DNA from: Nemertoderma westbladi
Taxonomy: Eukaryota > Xenacoelomorpha > Nemertodermatida > Nemertodermatidae
Assembly (NCBI GenBank): GCA_032718475.1
Contig: JAUCBJ010001421.1
Span: forward strand, 16,635-80,634
DNA length: 64,000 bases
Reading direction: 5' to 3'
Below the pieces are notes generated by a model that saw nothing but the letters and a program-made list of their open reading frames with translations, had not been told where the DNA came from and made no database searches. This document shows, one piece after another, positions 10,980-23,399 of this stretch (positions are counted from its first letter, which is position 1; each line of letters begins with the position of its first letter). Made by a program: the position numbers and the translations under genes.

Positions 10980-11057
10980 TTCTATATCTAAAGCTCAAAT
11001 TGTGTATTATGTGTATGTATGTTTGTATAGCGCGCGAAGCGCGCCTGTCTTGCTAGT
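10980..11057 (+). mobile_element. Helitron-like 3' terminus / very short derivative
   Basis: The hairpin GCGCGC-GAA-GCGCGC (11032-11046) is followed after about eight bases by CTAG and then T. This is the layout of a Helitron 3' end (GC-rich hairpin, then CTRR, inserted before T). A possible 5' start TCTATATCTAAAG lies only about 75 bases upstream. No Rep/helicase coding is present, so this is a decayed or minimal non-autonomous copy. Confidence 0.4.
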
Positions 11058-11519
11058 TCATATATAAAGTATAACATAACCTATATTGAAGTATTCGTCA
11101 TATAGGTTTTTGCAGGAATTCCATTTCCATACACAGCAAGATGCAGTATTTACTGATATAAACAGTCAGTCAATTTAATGAGAATTTTGCTGTAACATGT
11201 ATGGCATTAGAAGAGGCCTACAATGTACCATGTAGGCCATGGTACCATGCTCCATGCATATGGAATTGTGGGTTGGCATGTTTAGTAATTCCCAAAAGGT
11301 GGGCAATATACAGGAAATTACTGCCTTAATGAGAAATGACTTGGAAGCAGTAAACTGATTTCACGAAAGGCATTCGTTCAACTTGCAAGCTATATTTTAT
11401 CCAGACATTACTGGCATAATAAAATATAGCCTTAATCGAATGATAGTTCATTCGGGATTTAGTTAAATATATGCAGCTTTCCGGTAAACAGCGATATTAT
11501 ATAATGATATGTGGAGATT

Positions 11520-12350
11520 CAATTTTTGCATTCTTTCGAAAACCTTGCAATTATTTCTTGTTGGATGTGTCACCATCAACCAACAGTAGACGCAAATGTC
11601 GTCGTACCATCGTATACTGATCTGATTTCTGGAAAAATATCCCCAGGATTCCCACATTATACGAGTATGCAGTATGGAAGAATACAACAGGGGCAGCTAT
11701 ATAGGAGCACATCACATGCACTACTGCCGCCGGGAATAAATTTGCCTTCAGAGAATGTATGATTCCAGGTGATACCTATACCCTTGATAGTTTAGTAATT
11801 GCAGACCATACCTTGGCCATAAGTGTTTTTAATGACCAACAATACCATCCAATGAATGATCCCACTGGCGGTCGATGATCTGATGGGGAAATCCATGTTT
11901 ACAGTCGGGATATTCTTACTTTTATAAATAGACCGATATTTAATGCGGCACGTTCTAGATTATCCCTAGCTAGATATCTACGTTCTTGAAGTATTAGGAC
12001 CATACAATGATTTTAACAGTACTCCGCGAACATCATCGAAGTCCATCAAGTTTGTTGGCAGTTTCTCCTAATTCTATTCTATTCTAATTCTATTACCTCT
12101 GGCTGGCTCGACTTCTACCACATCTATATTATGTTGGTCAAGGAACATTCGTAGTGCATACTCTACCACAAATGATATTAAGATGAAATAATTTAGCGTG
12201 TCACATTTAAGGACACCCAATAACACTTTAAATGGGTCTGTATCTCATCTGTGGTAGATACAAATTCTGTGTAACCAGCATGACTTCATTGCAGCGAATA
12301 TCTCATCGGGGATCCCATGCATCAAGGATTTTCTAAAACATTCATGGCAT
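11520..12350 (-). pseudogene. Diverged LINE reverse transcriptase relic
   Basis: Patches match the minus-strand family A RT: the segment at 11566-11625 (CAACAGTAGACGCAAATG), the FADD-to-motif-B interval near 12100-12240 (including GGACACCCAATAACACTTTAAATGG), and the block after it ending at the GATCCCATGC phrase near 12310. Stops and indels are everywhere. It is clearly older than the copies at 3013 and 7154. Confidence 0.6.
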
Positions 12351-12392
12351 GGGTGGGAATCATATCCTGATATCTTATTTACAGAATATAAT

Positions 12393-13876
12393 TTTAAACT
12401 TTGTACTTCTTTATGTTTTCCTATATTTTTAAACTTTGTACTTCTTTATATGTTTTCCTATAATTTTAAACCTTGTACTCCTTTATATGTTTTCCTATAA
12501 TTTTAAACTTTGTACTCCTTTATATGTTTTCCTATAATTTTAAACTTTGTACTCCTTTATATGTTTTCCTATAATTTTAAACTTTGTACTCCTTTATATG
12601 TTTTCCTATAATTTTAAACCTTGTACTCCTTTATATGTTTTCCTATATTTTTAAACCTTGTACTCCTTTATATGTTTTCCTATATTTTTAAACTTTGTAC
12701 TCCTTTATATGTTTTCATATATTTTTAAACCTTGTACTCCTTTATAGGTTTTCCTATAATTTTAAACCTTGTACTCCTTTATATGTTTTCCTATATTTTT
12801 AAACTTTGTACTCCTTTATATGTTTTCCTATATTTTTAAACTTTGTACTCCTTTATATGTTTTCCTATGATTTTAAACCTTGTACTCCTTTATATGTTTT
12901 CCTATATTTTTAAACCTTGTACTCCTTTATATGTTTTCCTATATTTTTAAACTTTGTACTCCTTTATATGTTTTCCTATATTTTTAAACTTTGTACTCCT
13001 TTATATGTTTTCCTATAATTTTAAACCTTGTACTCCTTTATATGTTTTCCTATATTTTTAAACTTTGTACTCCTTTATATGTTTTCCTATATTTTTAAAC
13101 TTTGTACTCCTTTATATGTTTTCCTATATTTTTAAACTTTGTACTCGTTCATATGTTTTCCTATATTTTTAAACTTTGTACTCCTTTATATGTTTTCCTA
13201 TATTTTTAAACCTTGTACTCCTTTATATGTTTTCCTATATTTTTAAACCTTGTACTCCTTTATATGTTTTCCTATATTTTTAAACTTTGTACTCCTTTAT
13301 ATGTTTTCCTATAATTTTAAACCTTGTACTCCTTTATATGTTTTCCTATATTTTTAAACTTTGTACTCCTTTATATGTTTTCCTATATTTTTAAACTTTG
13401 TACTCCTTTATATGTTTTCCTATAATTTTAAACCTTGTACTCCTTTATATGTTTTCCTATATTTTTAAACTTTGTACTCCTTTATATGTTTTCCTATATT
13501 TTTAAACTTTGTACTCCTTTATATGTTTTCCTATATTTTTAAACTTTGTACTCCTTTATATGTTTTCCTATATTTTTAAACTTTGTACTCCTTTATATGT
13601 TTTCCTATATTTTTAAACTTTGTACTCCTTTATATGTTTTCCTATATTTTGAAACTTTCTACTCCTTTATATGCTTTCCTATATTTTTAAACCTTATACT
13701 CCTTTATATGTTTTCCTATATTTTTAAACTTTGTACTCCTTTATATGTTTTCCTATAATTTTAAACTTTGTACTCCTTTATATGTTTTCCTATAATTTTA
13801 AACCTTGTACTCCTTTATATGTTTTCCTATATTTTTAAACTTTGTACTCCTTTATATGTTTTCCTATGATTTTCTG
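12393..13876. repeat. 37-bp minisatellite, about 40 copies
   Basis: The unit contains TTTGTACTCCTTTATATG followed by TTTTCCTATA and a T/A-rich stretch. The period is 37 bp, measured from successive TGTTTTCCT starts. Copies alternate between ACTTTG and ACCTTG and between TATATTTTT and TATAATTTT. Because 37 is not a multiple of three, long ORFs do not persist. It begins after a LINE relic. Confidence 0.95.
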
Positions 13877-14234
13877 GATTTCTAGTTATTATATAAACCT
13901 AACGATTACAACTTATAAACTCTTAATTTGTTTGTGTTCTCCAAAATATCCAAAAAAATGTCTAGAACATTTCCCACATAATTTTAGTGTTTTTCTAAGT
14001 ATTATATTGACCATAAGCTAGCTATAGCTTTTTTATGACATAATTTAATGGATTCAGTGCGTTAACATTTCATTTTTATTGTAATAAAATTCTTCAGTTG
14101 GAAACTATCGGAATTATTGAGCACATAAATAAGCAAACATTTTTTTTAAACGGGCTTAACTATATAAAACTAATTTTTGATGTTGTAAGAAGATAGAAAC
14201 TTGACTAACTAACTGGTTTTGCAATTTTCCTCGT

Positions 14235-14372
14235 GGCAATTGTCCGTGGGGTAATTGTACGGGGGACAATTGTCCTCGGGGTGGTATTTGCACGTGGGAC
14301 AATAGTCCGGGGAGGGCAATTCATTGTCCAGGGGGCAATCAATTCATTGTCCAGGGGGCAATTGTCCTGTCA
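14235..14372. repeat. Degenerate GGGGCAATTGTCC repeats
   Basis: Six to eight irregular copies of a palindrome-like phrase (GGGGGACAATTGTCC and variants) spaced 17-28 bases apart. The core GGACAATTGTCC resembles the GGACAATTCGGTCC unit of the transposon at 23663-24782, so a relic of a related element is possible. Confidence 0.6.
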
Positions 14373-15362
14373 CTCTGGTTGATAAAATACTTAATCTTTC
14401 GGTATTAGTGAAGGTGCTATAAAGGAGTACTTTCTAATAAAGATAAATATTTTATAATGTAGTAGAAGAGGTGGTAGGCCTAGGCCTAATGTTAAGAAAA
14501 CTAATTTATTGAGATCGATCATTATTTAGCAATTTTAATACAGCAATCACAAAGGATCACCTACTTATAGGTAGTACCAGCAGCTCTAAGCAAGGAAACT
14601 TATTAGTTACAAACTTACCTTATAGATTGTTTGATTCCGTTTCCATGGAGCCTGTTACACAGAATAAGACAAAATCTTTTTCATTCAAATTAATATCTTT
14701 CCTCTCTGTTGTATAATGAATAATTAGAAAGAGTCAAAAGTAAAATCGATATTGTATTTGAAACAGAAGTAGCCATTGCTACATCAATGTAATGTAATAC
14801 AGTATAGATCTACGCTACTCAAACGATGTGGCCCAAAAGTCATAATATAACAACAGAGAAATCATATGATAGATATCTGGGACACTTGTCGCAAACAAAA
14901 TCCAACACTCTCCATGATTTGAAAATCTACGCAAATATCAGCAGCTTAAGAGCAAAAATTTAATTATAACAACCCGTTTAATCATATTAAACCGTAAGTG
15001 TCCAAATGCCATATAATATGTCAGACAATGACAGTGACAGATCACGACAATATTTTTGCGTATTAACACCAGCTCCTCTAACAATTAAAGCCAATAGCTT
15101 CCAGATGGCGGGAAAATCATGATTTTATAACACTGTACAACAATATAATATAAAATGAGGCAAAATCTAATTTATTGCCTAGATTTTGAGAAAACTGAGT
15201 TGAAAACATTATGACACAGCACAGGCTCTGGTTACAATCAGTCAAGCTTAAAATACATAGAATCAAGACATGTGTTTGCAGCAATAGACGAATAGGGGCA
15301 GAGGAGGAAAACGAAAGAGCTTAAATAGAGTTTCTCAAATAATTCACTGTCATTATTGGGGT
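14373..15362. other. No recognisable gene
   Basis: AT-rich DNA with no supported ORF, RNA or element end. Confidence 0.5.
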
Positions 15363-15371
15363 ATATACACC

Positions 15372-15943
15372 AAGGGAAACGTAAGGGAAAGTCATGGGCA
15401 GCCTTGAATAGGCTTTCCAGGATTTGGAAGTCACATAGAATTCATCGGAAACTTAGGGTTCAATTATTTAGAGCAGCAGTAGTTCCAGTACTCCTCTATG
15501 GGAGTTAATGCTGGGCTCTAACTGCTGAGGACACCAAATCTCTGGATGGCACATTCACAAGAATGCTACGCCGGGTTCACTGTGTCGAGTACAATGCACA
15601 CATCTCCAACCAGACACTATATAACATTGGAGGTGTCTCATTGGTTCCCCCAAGCTTGACACTAGAACAAAGTCGCCTCCGCTTTGCAGGGCATTGCTTT
15701 CACCGTGAGGACCAGCCATTGTATTATTTTGTGCTTTGGTAGCCTCATGGAGTGAATAATCATGGTGGACAGCCCATGACTTACTTGAGACGCATCTTAA
15801 AGGACACTGGCCTTGAAGATGCGGATGATCTAGCAAATGTCATGGGAGATAGGGAGTTGTGGTGGCGCAATATTGTAGTCAGCATTTCAGCATTCTTAAA
15901 AATGCAGCTGCAATGCGGCGTGTCGAACCTAGTAGTAGTAGTA
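15372..15943 (+). pseudogene. LINE family A, 5'-truncated copy
   Basis: Plus-strand copy of the last fifth of the family A ORF, from the region equivalent to GKAWAALNRL to the C terminus, followed by the tail CTAGTAGTAGTAGTA. It is flanked by a 9-bp duplication ATATACACC (15363-15371 and 15944-15952), a typical 5'-truncated LINE insertion. Frameshifts and stops prevent expression. Confidence 0.85.
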
Positions 15944-16140
15944 ATATACACCTTCTGTTAAAATCTTCCAGAATGTCACGCTTCTTACCTCGTGTGATGG
16001 ACGGGAGCAGTGTAATATAATTCACTGGATCAGATTGCCAGATTTAAATTATTATGATTATTTATAGCTGGTGCTTGTATTAATTGGGCGGCTGGTAATT
16101 GTTAGAAATTAGCGAACATTGCGCGAATTCTTTATTCAGA

Positions 16141-18649
16141 AATAAACTATAGTTATTGGGTGCTCCGCGACTATAGAAACAATGAAATAAACTATAGTTA
16201 TTGGGCGCTCCGCGACTATAGAAATAATGAAATAAACTATAGTTATTGGGCGCTCCGCGACTATAGAAACAATGAAATAAACTATAGTTATTGGGCGCTC
16301 CGCGACTATAGAAACAATGACATAAACTATAGTTATTGGGCGCTCCGCGACTATAGAAACAATGAAATAAACTATAGTTATTGGGCGCTCCGCGACTATA
16401 GAAACAATGAAATAAACTATAGTTATTGGGCGCTCCGCGACTATAGAAACAATGAAATAAACTATAGTTATTGGGCGCTCCGCGACTATAGAAACAATGA
16501 AATAAACTATAGTTATTGGGCGCTCCGCGACTATAGAAACAATGAAATAAACTATAGTTATTGGGCGCTCCGCGACTATAGAAACAATGAAATAAACTGT
16601 AGTTATTGGGCGCTCCGCGACTATAGAAACAATGAAATAAACTATAGTTATTGGGCGCTCCGCGACTGTAGAAACAATGAAATAAACTATAGTTATTGGG
16701 CGCTCCGCGACTATAGAAACAATGAAATAAAGTATAGTTATTGGGCGCTCCGCGACTATAGAAACAATGAAATAAACTATAGTTATTGGGCGCTCCGCAA
16801 CTATAGAAACAATGAAATAAACTATAGTTATTGGGCGCTCCGCGACTATAGAAACAATGAAATAAACTATAGTTATTGGGCGCTCCGCGACTATAGAAAC
16901 AATGAAATAAACTATAGTTATTGGGCGCTCCGCGACTATAGAAACAATGAAATAAACTATAGTTATTGGGCGCTCCGCGACTATAGAAACAATGAAATAA
17001 ACTTTAGTTATTGGGCGCTCCGCGACTATAGAAACAATGAAATAAACTATAGTTATTGGGCGCTCCGCGACTATAGAAACAATGAAATAAACTGTAGTTA
17101 TTGGGCGCTCCGCGACTATAGAAACAATGAAATAAACTGTAGTTATTGGGCGCTCCGCAACTATAGAAACAATGAAATAAACTATAGTTATTGGGCGCTC
17201 CATGACTATAGAAACAATGAAATAAACTATAGTTATTGGGTGCTCCGCGACTATAGAAACAATGAAATAAACTATAGTTATTGGGCGCTCCGCGACTATA
17301 GAAACAATGAAATAAACTGTAGTTATTGGGCGCTCCGCAACTATAGAAACAATGAAATAAACTATAGTTATTGGGCGCTCCGCAACTATAGAAACAATGA
17401 AATAAACTATAGTTATTGGGCGCTCCGCAACTATAGAAACAATGAAATAAACTATAGTTATTGGGCGCTCCGCGACTATAGAAACAATGAAATAAACTAT
17501 AGTTATTGGGCGCTCCGCAACTATAGAAACAATGAAATAAACTATAGTTATTGGGCGCTCCGCAACTATAGAAACAATGAAATAAACTATAGTTATTGGG
17601 CGCTCCGCAACTATAGAAACAATGAAATAAACTATAGTTATTGGGCGCTCCGCGACTATAGAAACAATGAAATAAACTATAGTTATTGGGCGCTCCGCAA
17701 CTATAGAAACAATGAAATAAACTATAGTTATTGGGCGCTCCGCAACTATAGAAACAATGAAATAAACTATAGTTATTGGGCGCTCCGCAACTATAGAAAC
17801 AATGAAATAAACTATAGTTATTGGGCGCTCCGCAACTATAGAAACAATGAAATAAATTATAGTTATTGGGCGCTCCGCGACTATAGAAACAATGAAATAA
17901 ACTATAGTTATTGGGCGCTCCGCGACTATAGAAACAATGAAATAAACTATAGTTATTGGGCGCTCCGCGACTATAGAAACAATGAAATAAACTATAGTTA
18001 TTGGGCGCTCCGCGACTATAGAAACAATGAAATAAACTATAGTTATTGGGTGCTCCGCGACTATAGAAACAATGAAATAAACTATAGTTATTGGGCGCTC
18101 CGCGACTGTAGAAACAATGAAATAAACTATAGTTATGGGGCGCTCCGCGACTATAGAAACAATGAAATAAACTATAGTTATTGGGTGCTCAGCGACTATA
18201 GAAACAATGAAATAAACTATAGTTATTGGGCGCTCCGCGACTATAGAAACAATGAAATAAACTATAGTTATTGGGCGCTCCATGACTATAGAAACAATGA
18301 AATAAACTATAGTTATGGGGCGCTCCGCGACTATAGAAACAATGAAATAAACTATAGTTATTGGGCGCTCCGCGACTATAGAAACAATGAAATAAAGTAT
18401 AGTTATTGGGCGCTCCGCGACTATAGAAACAATGAAATAAACTATAGTTATTGGGCGCTCCGCGACTATAGAAACAATGAAATAAACTATAGTTATTGGG
18501 CGCTCCATGACTATAGAAACAATGAAATAAACTATAGTTATTGGGCGCTCCGCGACTGTAGAAACAATGAAATAAACTATAGTTATTGGGCGCTCCGCAA
18601 CTATAGAAACAATGAAATAAACTATAGTTATTGGGCGCTCCGCGACTGT
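16141..18649. repeat. 45-bp satellite, about 56 copies
   Basis: The unit includes ACTATAGTTATTGGGCGCTC and CGCGACTATAGAAACAATGA. CTATAGT pairs with ACTATAG across the unit, and GCG-CTC-CGC forms an inner stem, so each copy can fold as a hairpin. 45 is divisible by three, which keeps both strands open (WALRDYRNNEINYSY on plus, another 15-mer on minus). The substitutions change residues freely, so this is not good evidence for coding. CGCAAC variants cluster between about 17150 and 17840, indicating local homogenisation. Confidence 0.95.
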
Positions 18650-18787
18650 CATTGATTGAAGATACGACTACGAAACGAAGCCCTTTCTCTCAACAACTGA
18701 ATTGACACAGCTACGAAATAGAGACTGCGCGTGTGCACTGTGCAGGGTGGGTGCATTGTGCTCGTGTTAGATCACTGCACGCTAGAG
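18650..18787. other. Satellite flank, no gene
   Basis: GC-richer spacer after the satellite with GTGCA-rich phrases (GTGCACTGTGCAGGG). Nothing recognisable. Confidence 0.4.
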
Positions 18788-19044
18788 CTTAAACACGCAT
18801 GGGCCTGCTGTCAAAGTCAAAGTCAAAGTTAAAGTCAAAGTCAAAACCAAAGCCAAAGTCAAAGTCAAAGTCAAAGTCAAAATAAAATACATATAGCTAG
18901 CTAGCAATAATAAATAATAATACATTATATAGGCCTAGTATAATAATACATAAGGGGATTCTAGAAAAAATTTAATTTCATGTTATGTGATTTACATTTT
19001 GTCTTTTGACTTTGACTTTGACTCGGTAGTGTGAACGCGGCCTA
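18788..19044. mobile_element. Small MITE with (AAAGTC)n subterminal repeats
   Basis: Left arm: about twelve AAAGTC hexamers (18812-18880). Right arm: the inverse TGACTTTGACTTTGACT, then CGGTAGTGTGAACGCGGCC ending at a TAA. The right end read inward (GGCCGCGTTCACACTACC) resembles PIF/Harbinger-type termini. The left end, GGGCCTGCTGTCAAAG, looks internally shortened. It abuts a LINE B copy. Confidence 0.45.
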
Positions 19045-19046
19045 AG

Positions 19047-19962
19047 AAAGCATTTGACTCCATCCATAGAGTTAAAATGCTCGAAATCCTAAGAGCTTAT
19101 GGAATACCAGAAGTAATTGTCGCTGGCATTGGATTGTTATATTATGACACAGAAGCTCAGGTACTCTCACCAGATGGTGAAACTGAGTTCTTCCCAATGC
19201 GTACTACAATGTGACACATTGGCGCCATTAGTATTCGTAATTGCACTGGATAACGCAATGAGGACGGCGACAAAGGGTGAAGATCTGGGATTCACACTAC
19301 AAGAATGCAAAAGTCGTAGATATCCGGCAACTACAGTCATAGACACTGACTGTGCGGATGACATCGCCTTGCTTTTTAATACGCTAGCATAGCTTCTACT
19401 AAATAAAGTGGAAAGGCCTGCTAATGAGGTTGGATCGCATATAAATGCTACCAAGACATAATTCATGACTTTAAATGTTGATGGAAACTTGACAACAATT
19501 GATATTAATCAACTAAGAAAGGTTGACTACTTCCAGTTCATGGATCATGGATAGAGAATAGCAAAGAATAAATAGAAATTAGTAAATCAAAGGGTAGCTC
19601 TATCAAAAATGTATACCATTTCGAAATCAGATCTCTCCGGGTACCTGAAGACAGTGGAAAGTGTACTTTTATATGGGGGTGAGACCTGGACACTGACGAA
19701 ATCACTTGAACAACGAATTGATGGTTACTACACAAAACCACCAGCTGGAGACAATACATGAAAATCGCACATGAGGTCTATACCAGATCTACTTTTCTGG
19801 CAACCAACACAAGGAAAGCGTAGCCTGGACGACCGGCTATAACATTATATAGACCAACTTGAAAGCGATACTGGATTTGAGCGAAACGAAATTGCGACAA
19901 CTATGGAGATTTGGGAAGCCTGGAAGGAATTTATTTCCACTGTCTGAGCTCGTCTGACCTGG
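19047..19962 (+). pseudogene. LINE family B, 5'-truncated copy
   Basis: Plus-strand relic related to the family B copy at 38050-39697. It shows the RT blocks KAFDSIHR (degenerate), DTLAPLVFVIALDNAMR (motif B), TDCADDIALL (motif C, CADD) and LYGGETWTLTKS. Several stops and deletions break it. The 3' end (TTATTTCCACTGTCTGAGCT) runs straight into the (TTAGTA)n array, which therefore sits where the LINE's own microsatellite tail belongs. Confidence 0.85.
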
Positions 19963-20853
19963 TATTAGTATTAGTATTAGTATTAGTATTAGTATTAGTA
20001 TTAGTATTAGTATTAGTATTAGTATTAGTATTAGTATTAGTATTAGTATTAGTATTAGTATTAGTATTAGTATTAGTATTAGTATTAGTATTAGTATTAG
20101 TATTAGTATTAGTATTAGTATTAGTATTAGTATTAGTATTAGTATTAGTATTAGTATTAGTATTAGTATTAGTATTAGTATTAGTATTAGTATTAGTATT
20201 AGTATTAGTATTAGTATTAGTATTAGTATTAGTATTAGTATTAGTATTAGTATTAGTATTAGTATTAGTATTAGTATTAGTATTAGTATTAGTATTAGTA
20301 TTAGTATTAGTATTAGTATTAGTATTAGTATTAGTATTAGTATTAGTATTAGTATTAGTATTAGTATTAGTATTAGTATTAGTATTAGTATTAGTATTAG
20401 TATTAGTATTAGTATTAGTATTAGTATTAGTATTAGTATTAGTATTAGTATTAGTATTAGTATTAGTATTAGTATTAGTATTAGTATTAGTATTAGTATT
20501 AGTATTAGTATTAGTATTAGTATTAGTATTAGTATTAGTATTAGTATTAGTATTAGTATTAGTATTAGTATTAGTATTAGTATTAGTATTAGTATTAGTA
20601 TTAGTATTAGTATTAGTATTAGTATTAGTATTAGTATTAGTATTAGTATTAGTATTAGTATTAGTATTAGTATTAGTATTAGTATTAGTATTAGTATTAG
20701 TATTAGTATTAGTATTAGTATTAGTATTAGTATTAGTATTAGTATTAGTATTAGTATTAGTATTAGTATTAGTATTAGTATTAGTATTAGTATTAGTATT
20801 AGTATTAGTATTAGTATTAGTATTAGTATTAGTATTAGTATTAGTATTAGTAT

Positions 20854-20857
<4 letters not shown>
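19963..20857. repeat. (TTAGTA)n microsatellite, about 149 perfect copies
   Basis: An 895-bp hexamer array with no interruption that I can see. It follows directly on the LINE B 3' end and changes to (GTA)n at 20858. It keeps frames open as LV, LI or NT dipeptide runs, which are not genes. Confidence 0.97.
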
Positions 20858-20910
<53 letters not shown>

Positions 20911-20918
20911 CAGTAGTT
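20858..20918. repeat. (GTA)n microsatellite
   Basis: About 20 GTA triplets continuing the hexamer array, with a single CAG interruption near its end. Together with the TTAGTA run this forms the expanded LINE tail. Confidence 0.95.
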
Positions 20919-21695
20919 TTAAGTAAGCCAAATTTTAGTTGATAACTCTGTCCGTACACACACATGTACAAAATAAAGGATGAATTCTCAAAATTGAATC
21001 GATGTTGTAAAGATCACTTACAGCAACACAGAATTCAAGTAAGAAAAAATATAAATTGAAATTGATAAATAATAAATCAAAGAAATAATTTATTCTGTTT
21101 GTTTGAAAACCAACACGCAGCCATGGAATATTTGCAATATTATTATAAATTATAATGTTTATTCATAAATATGGTTAAAGGTTCAAAGATTTGTTATTCA
21201 GTATTATATATTCCCGATACGTTTATGAGGAATGAAAGAAGAATTAAATTAATTGTTTATTAATAAATTCATATTGGCAACGTTATGCGTGTGTGGTCAT
21301 GCGAGGCACCTAAGAGCCGCACCTAACATAAAAATATTGTAGCAAATAGTTTGTAAGTTGTTATTACTGTGCTTGTAGTGGACATGCTAAATAAAAATAC
21401 TGTAATTCGTAACTTCAGAGCTACGGGACAGTAAAGGTAATCTATGTAATTCACATAATTTCGCACTTCGTCACAAAGAGACCTCGTTTATTTGAATGAT
21501 AAATGATATAGCGCATAAATAGACAAAAATATCAACAAATTAAATTACATTGGCCATCCTCTGCACAGCACAGCGCATTCTAATTGAATAAAAATAAAAA
21601 AAGCACTATGAAAAACATTTGATATTCAGGTGGAAAACCTTATAATTAGGTAGGCCATACATTAGGTATTTTAGGTGGCGTCAGGGGATCAACTA
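20919..21695. other. No recognisable gene
   Basis: AT-rich DNA without supported features. Confidence 0.5.
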
Positions 21696-23350
21696 CTACT
21701 AATACTACTAACGGCAATGCAGCTGCATTATATATATTAAATGTATATTAAGAATGCTGCACCGGCTTGTCGACAAATTTGCGCCTCCACACTCCCTATC
21801 ACCCATGACATTTGCTAGAACATCCGCAGCTTCCTTTAAGAAGCGTCTCAAGAAAGTCATGGGCTGTCCATCATGCCTATTCACTCCATGACACCGCCAA
21901 AGCACATGATTATGCACGCACTGACTGGTCCTCATAGGGAAAGCAATGTTATACAAAGCGGAGGCGGTTCCGTTCAAGTGTCCAGCTTGAACGGGAAGAC
22001 TTATGAGACACATCCAATGTTGCATAGAGCCTGATTGGAGATGTGTTCATTGTACTTTATACAATGTACCCGGCGCAGCATTCTTGTGAATGCTGCCGTA
22101 AATAATCGAACTTTGAGGTTCCGTTTAATTCTATGGGACTTCCAAAACCTGATACAGATCCAGATCTAAATCTAGACTATTCAATGCTGCCCATGCCTTC
22201 CCCTTACGTATCCGAAGGTTTATACGTGTGTGAGAACACATAAAATATGGTATACGTGTGTAAGAACACATAAAATATGGTATACGTGTGTGAGAACACA
22301 TAATATATGGTATACGTGTGTGAGAACACATAAAATATGGTATACGTGTGTGAGAACACATAAAATATGGTATACGTGTGTGAGAACACACCAAATATGG
22401 TATACGTGTGTGAGAACACACCAAATATGGTATACGTGTGTGAGAACAACTAAAATGGTCTTCACCTGACTTTCGGATCCGTAGCAGAAGTAGCCACATG
22501 TAAGCCATCCCTGGAGCTTATGTCCTTACGATCAGACATTTCTTGAGGGCTGTCAAGGTTCCTGTTATAAATTTAGTATTCTCGGAGTTTACAAAAAAAA
22601 CAAACACTAGAATCGACTTGGTCCAATGAGCAGAGGAGCCTTTCGGCTCCCCCAAGTGTTTCTGACATTACTCCTAAGTCATCAGCAAAGTCTATATCAG
22701 TAAGGTTCTTTAAAGGATTTGTTATACTTCTTGTGCCAGTAGAGGGTGTTACCCTCACCACATCTTTATTAAGATGGTCTAAGGACATGCCTATAAAATA
22801 ATCAACCACAATTACGAATAAGAATGCTGCAACTGTATCACCCTGAAGGACTCCCGTAAGATTTGAAATGTATCTGTGTTACTATTGGCAGTAGACACAA
22901 ATGTGGCGGAACCATCGTAGGGTATCTACATCTCTGACACGATTCATCTCTTTTCTTTGTTCTATTCTTGACTTCACCAAAGGAGATGTCAGCAATGGGT
23001 ATATCTGTGAGTACAAACAGAGACACAGAATGTTTCAAAAGGATGCTATCAGTTAATACCTGAGGGTCTTCCAATTAATTTATAATTTTATGATTTATAT
23101 TAATAAATGTATAATTTGTAATTGTACAATTTATATAATATAAAGATAATTTAATATTAGATGCAGATCAGCTGGAGATTCAACCTTATCCTTGGTGCGG
23201 TGGTTGGTTGGTTGTTGATTTTTCCTCCAAATTAGCAGGTTTATCGATTGCCATGCCTGGGCTGATAATCTGCTGGCATCATCGGTGGTGTCGATGGCAT
23301 CAACCTGTTGGTTGATAAGCTCCAGTAGAAAGCAGAGTACATTCTGTTCA
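21696..23350 (-). pseudogene. LINE family A copy, diverged and rearranged
   Basis: On the minus strand this matches family A from the tail (CTACTACTAATACTACTA on plus) through the C terminus, the FADDLGVMSETLGGAERLL block (22573-22809), motif B and, after gaps, the linker region near 23180-23340. It is older than the copy at 7154. A 30-bp minisatellite (22215-22450) sits inside it, and about 100 AT-rich bases intrude near 23080-23160. Confidence 0.8.
22215..22450. repeat. 30-bp minisatellite within a LINE relic
   Basis: Nearly eight copies of a 30-bp unit (TATACGTGTGTGAGAACACA plus TAAAATATGG). Each contains the hairpin TGTGT-GAGA-ACACA. It lies between LINE sequences that are adjacent in the intact copy (the phrases ending CGTATCCGAAGGT and starting CTTCACCTGAC), so it arose or inserted within the LINE. 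Open frames on both strands follow from the 30-bp period. Confidence 0.9.
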
Positions 23351-23399
23351 TACGTGAATATTATACCGTATCTAGTATACTTTATTTAATATTGAAAGA

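Noticed and set aside
12393-13876. CRISPR-like array
   Set aside because: No unique spacers: the copies are contiguous tandem units in animal DNA.
16136-18655. Overlapping ORFs of more than 830 codons on both strands
   Set aside because: They exist because the 45-bp satellite unit is divisible by three and free of stops; variants alter residues freely and there is no start context or homology.
19963-20857. Interstitial telomere
   Set aside because: TTAGTA is not a metazoan telomere repeat (TTAGGG or TTAGG); continuity with the LINE tail explains it better.
19837-20971. ORFs of about 345-365 codons of LI, LV or NT repeats
   Set aside because: They are translations of the TTAGTA microsatellite in three frames.
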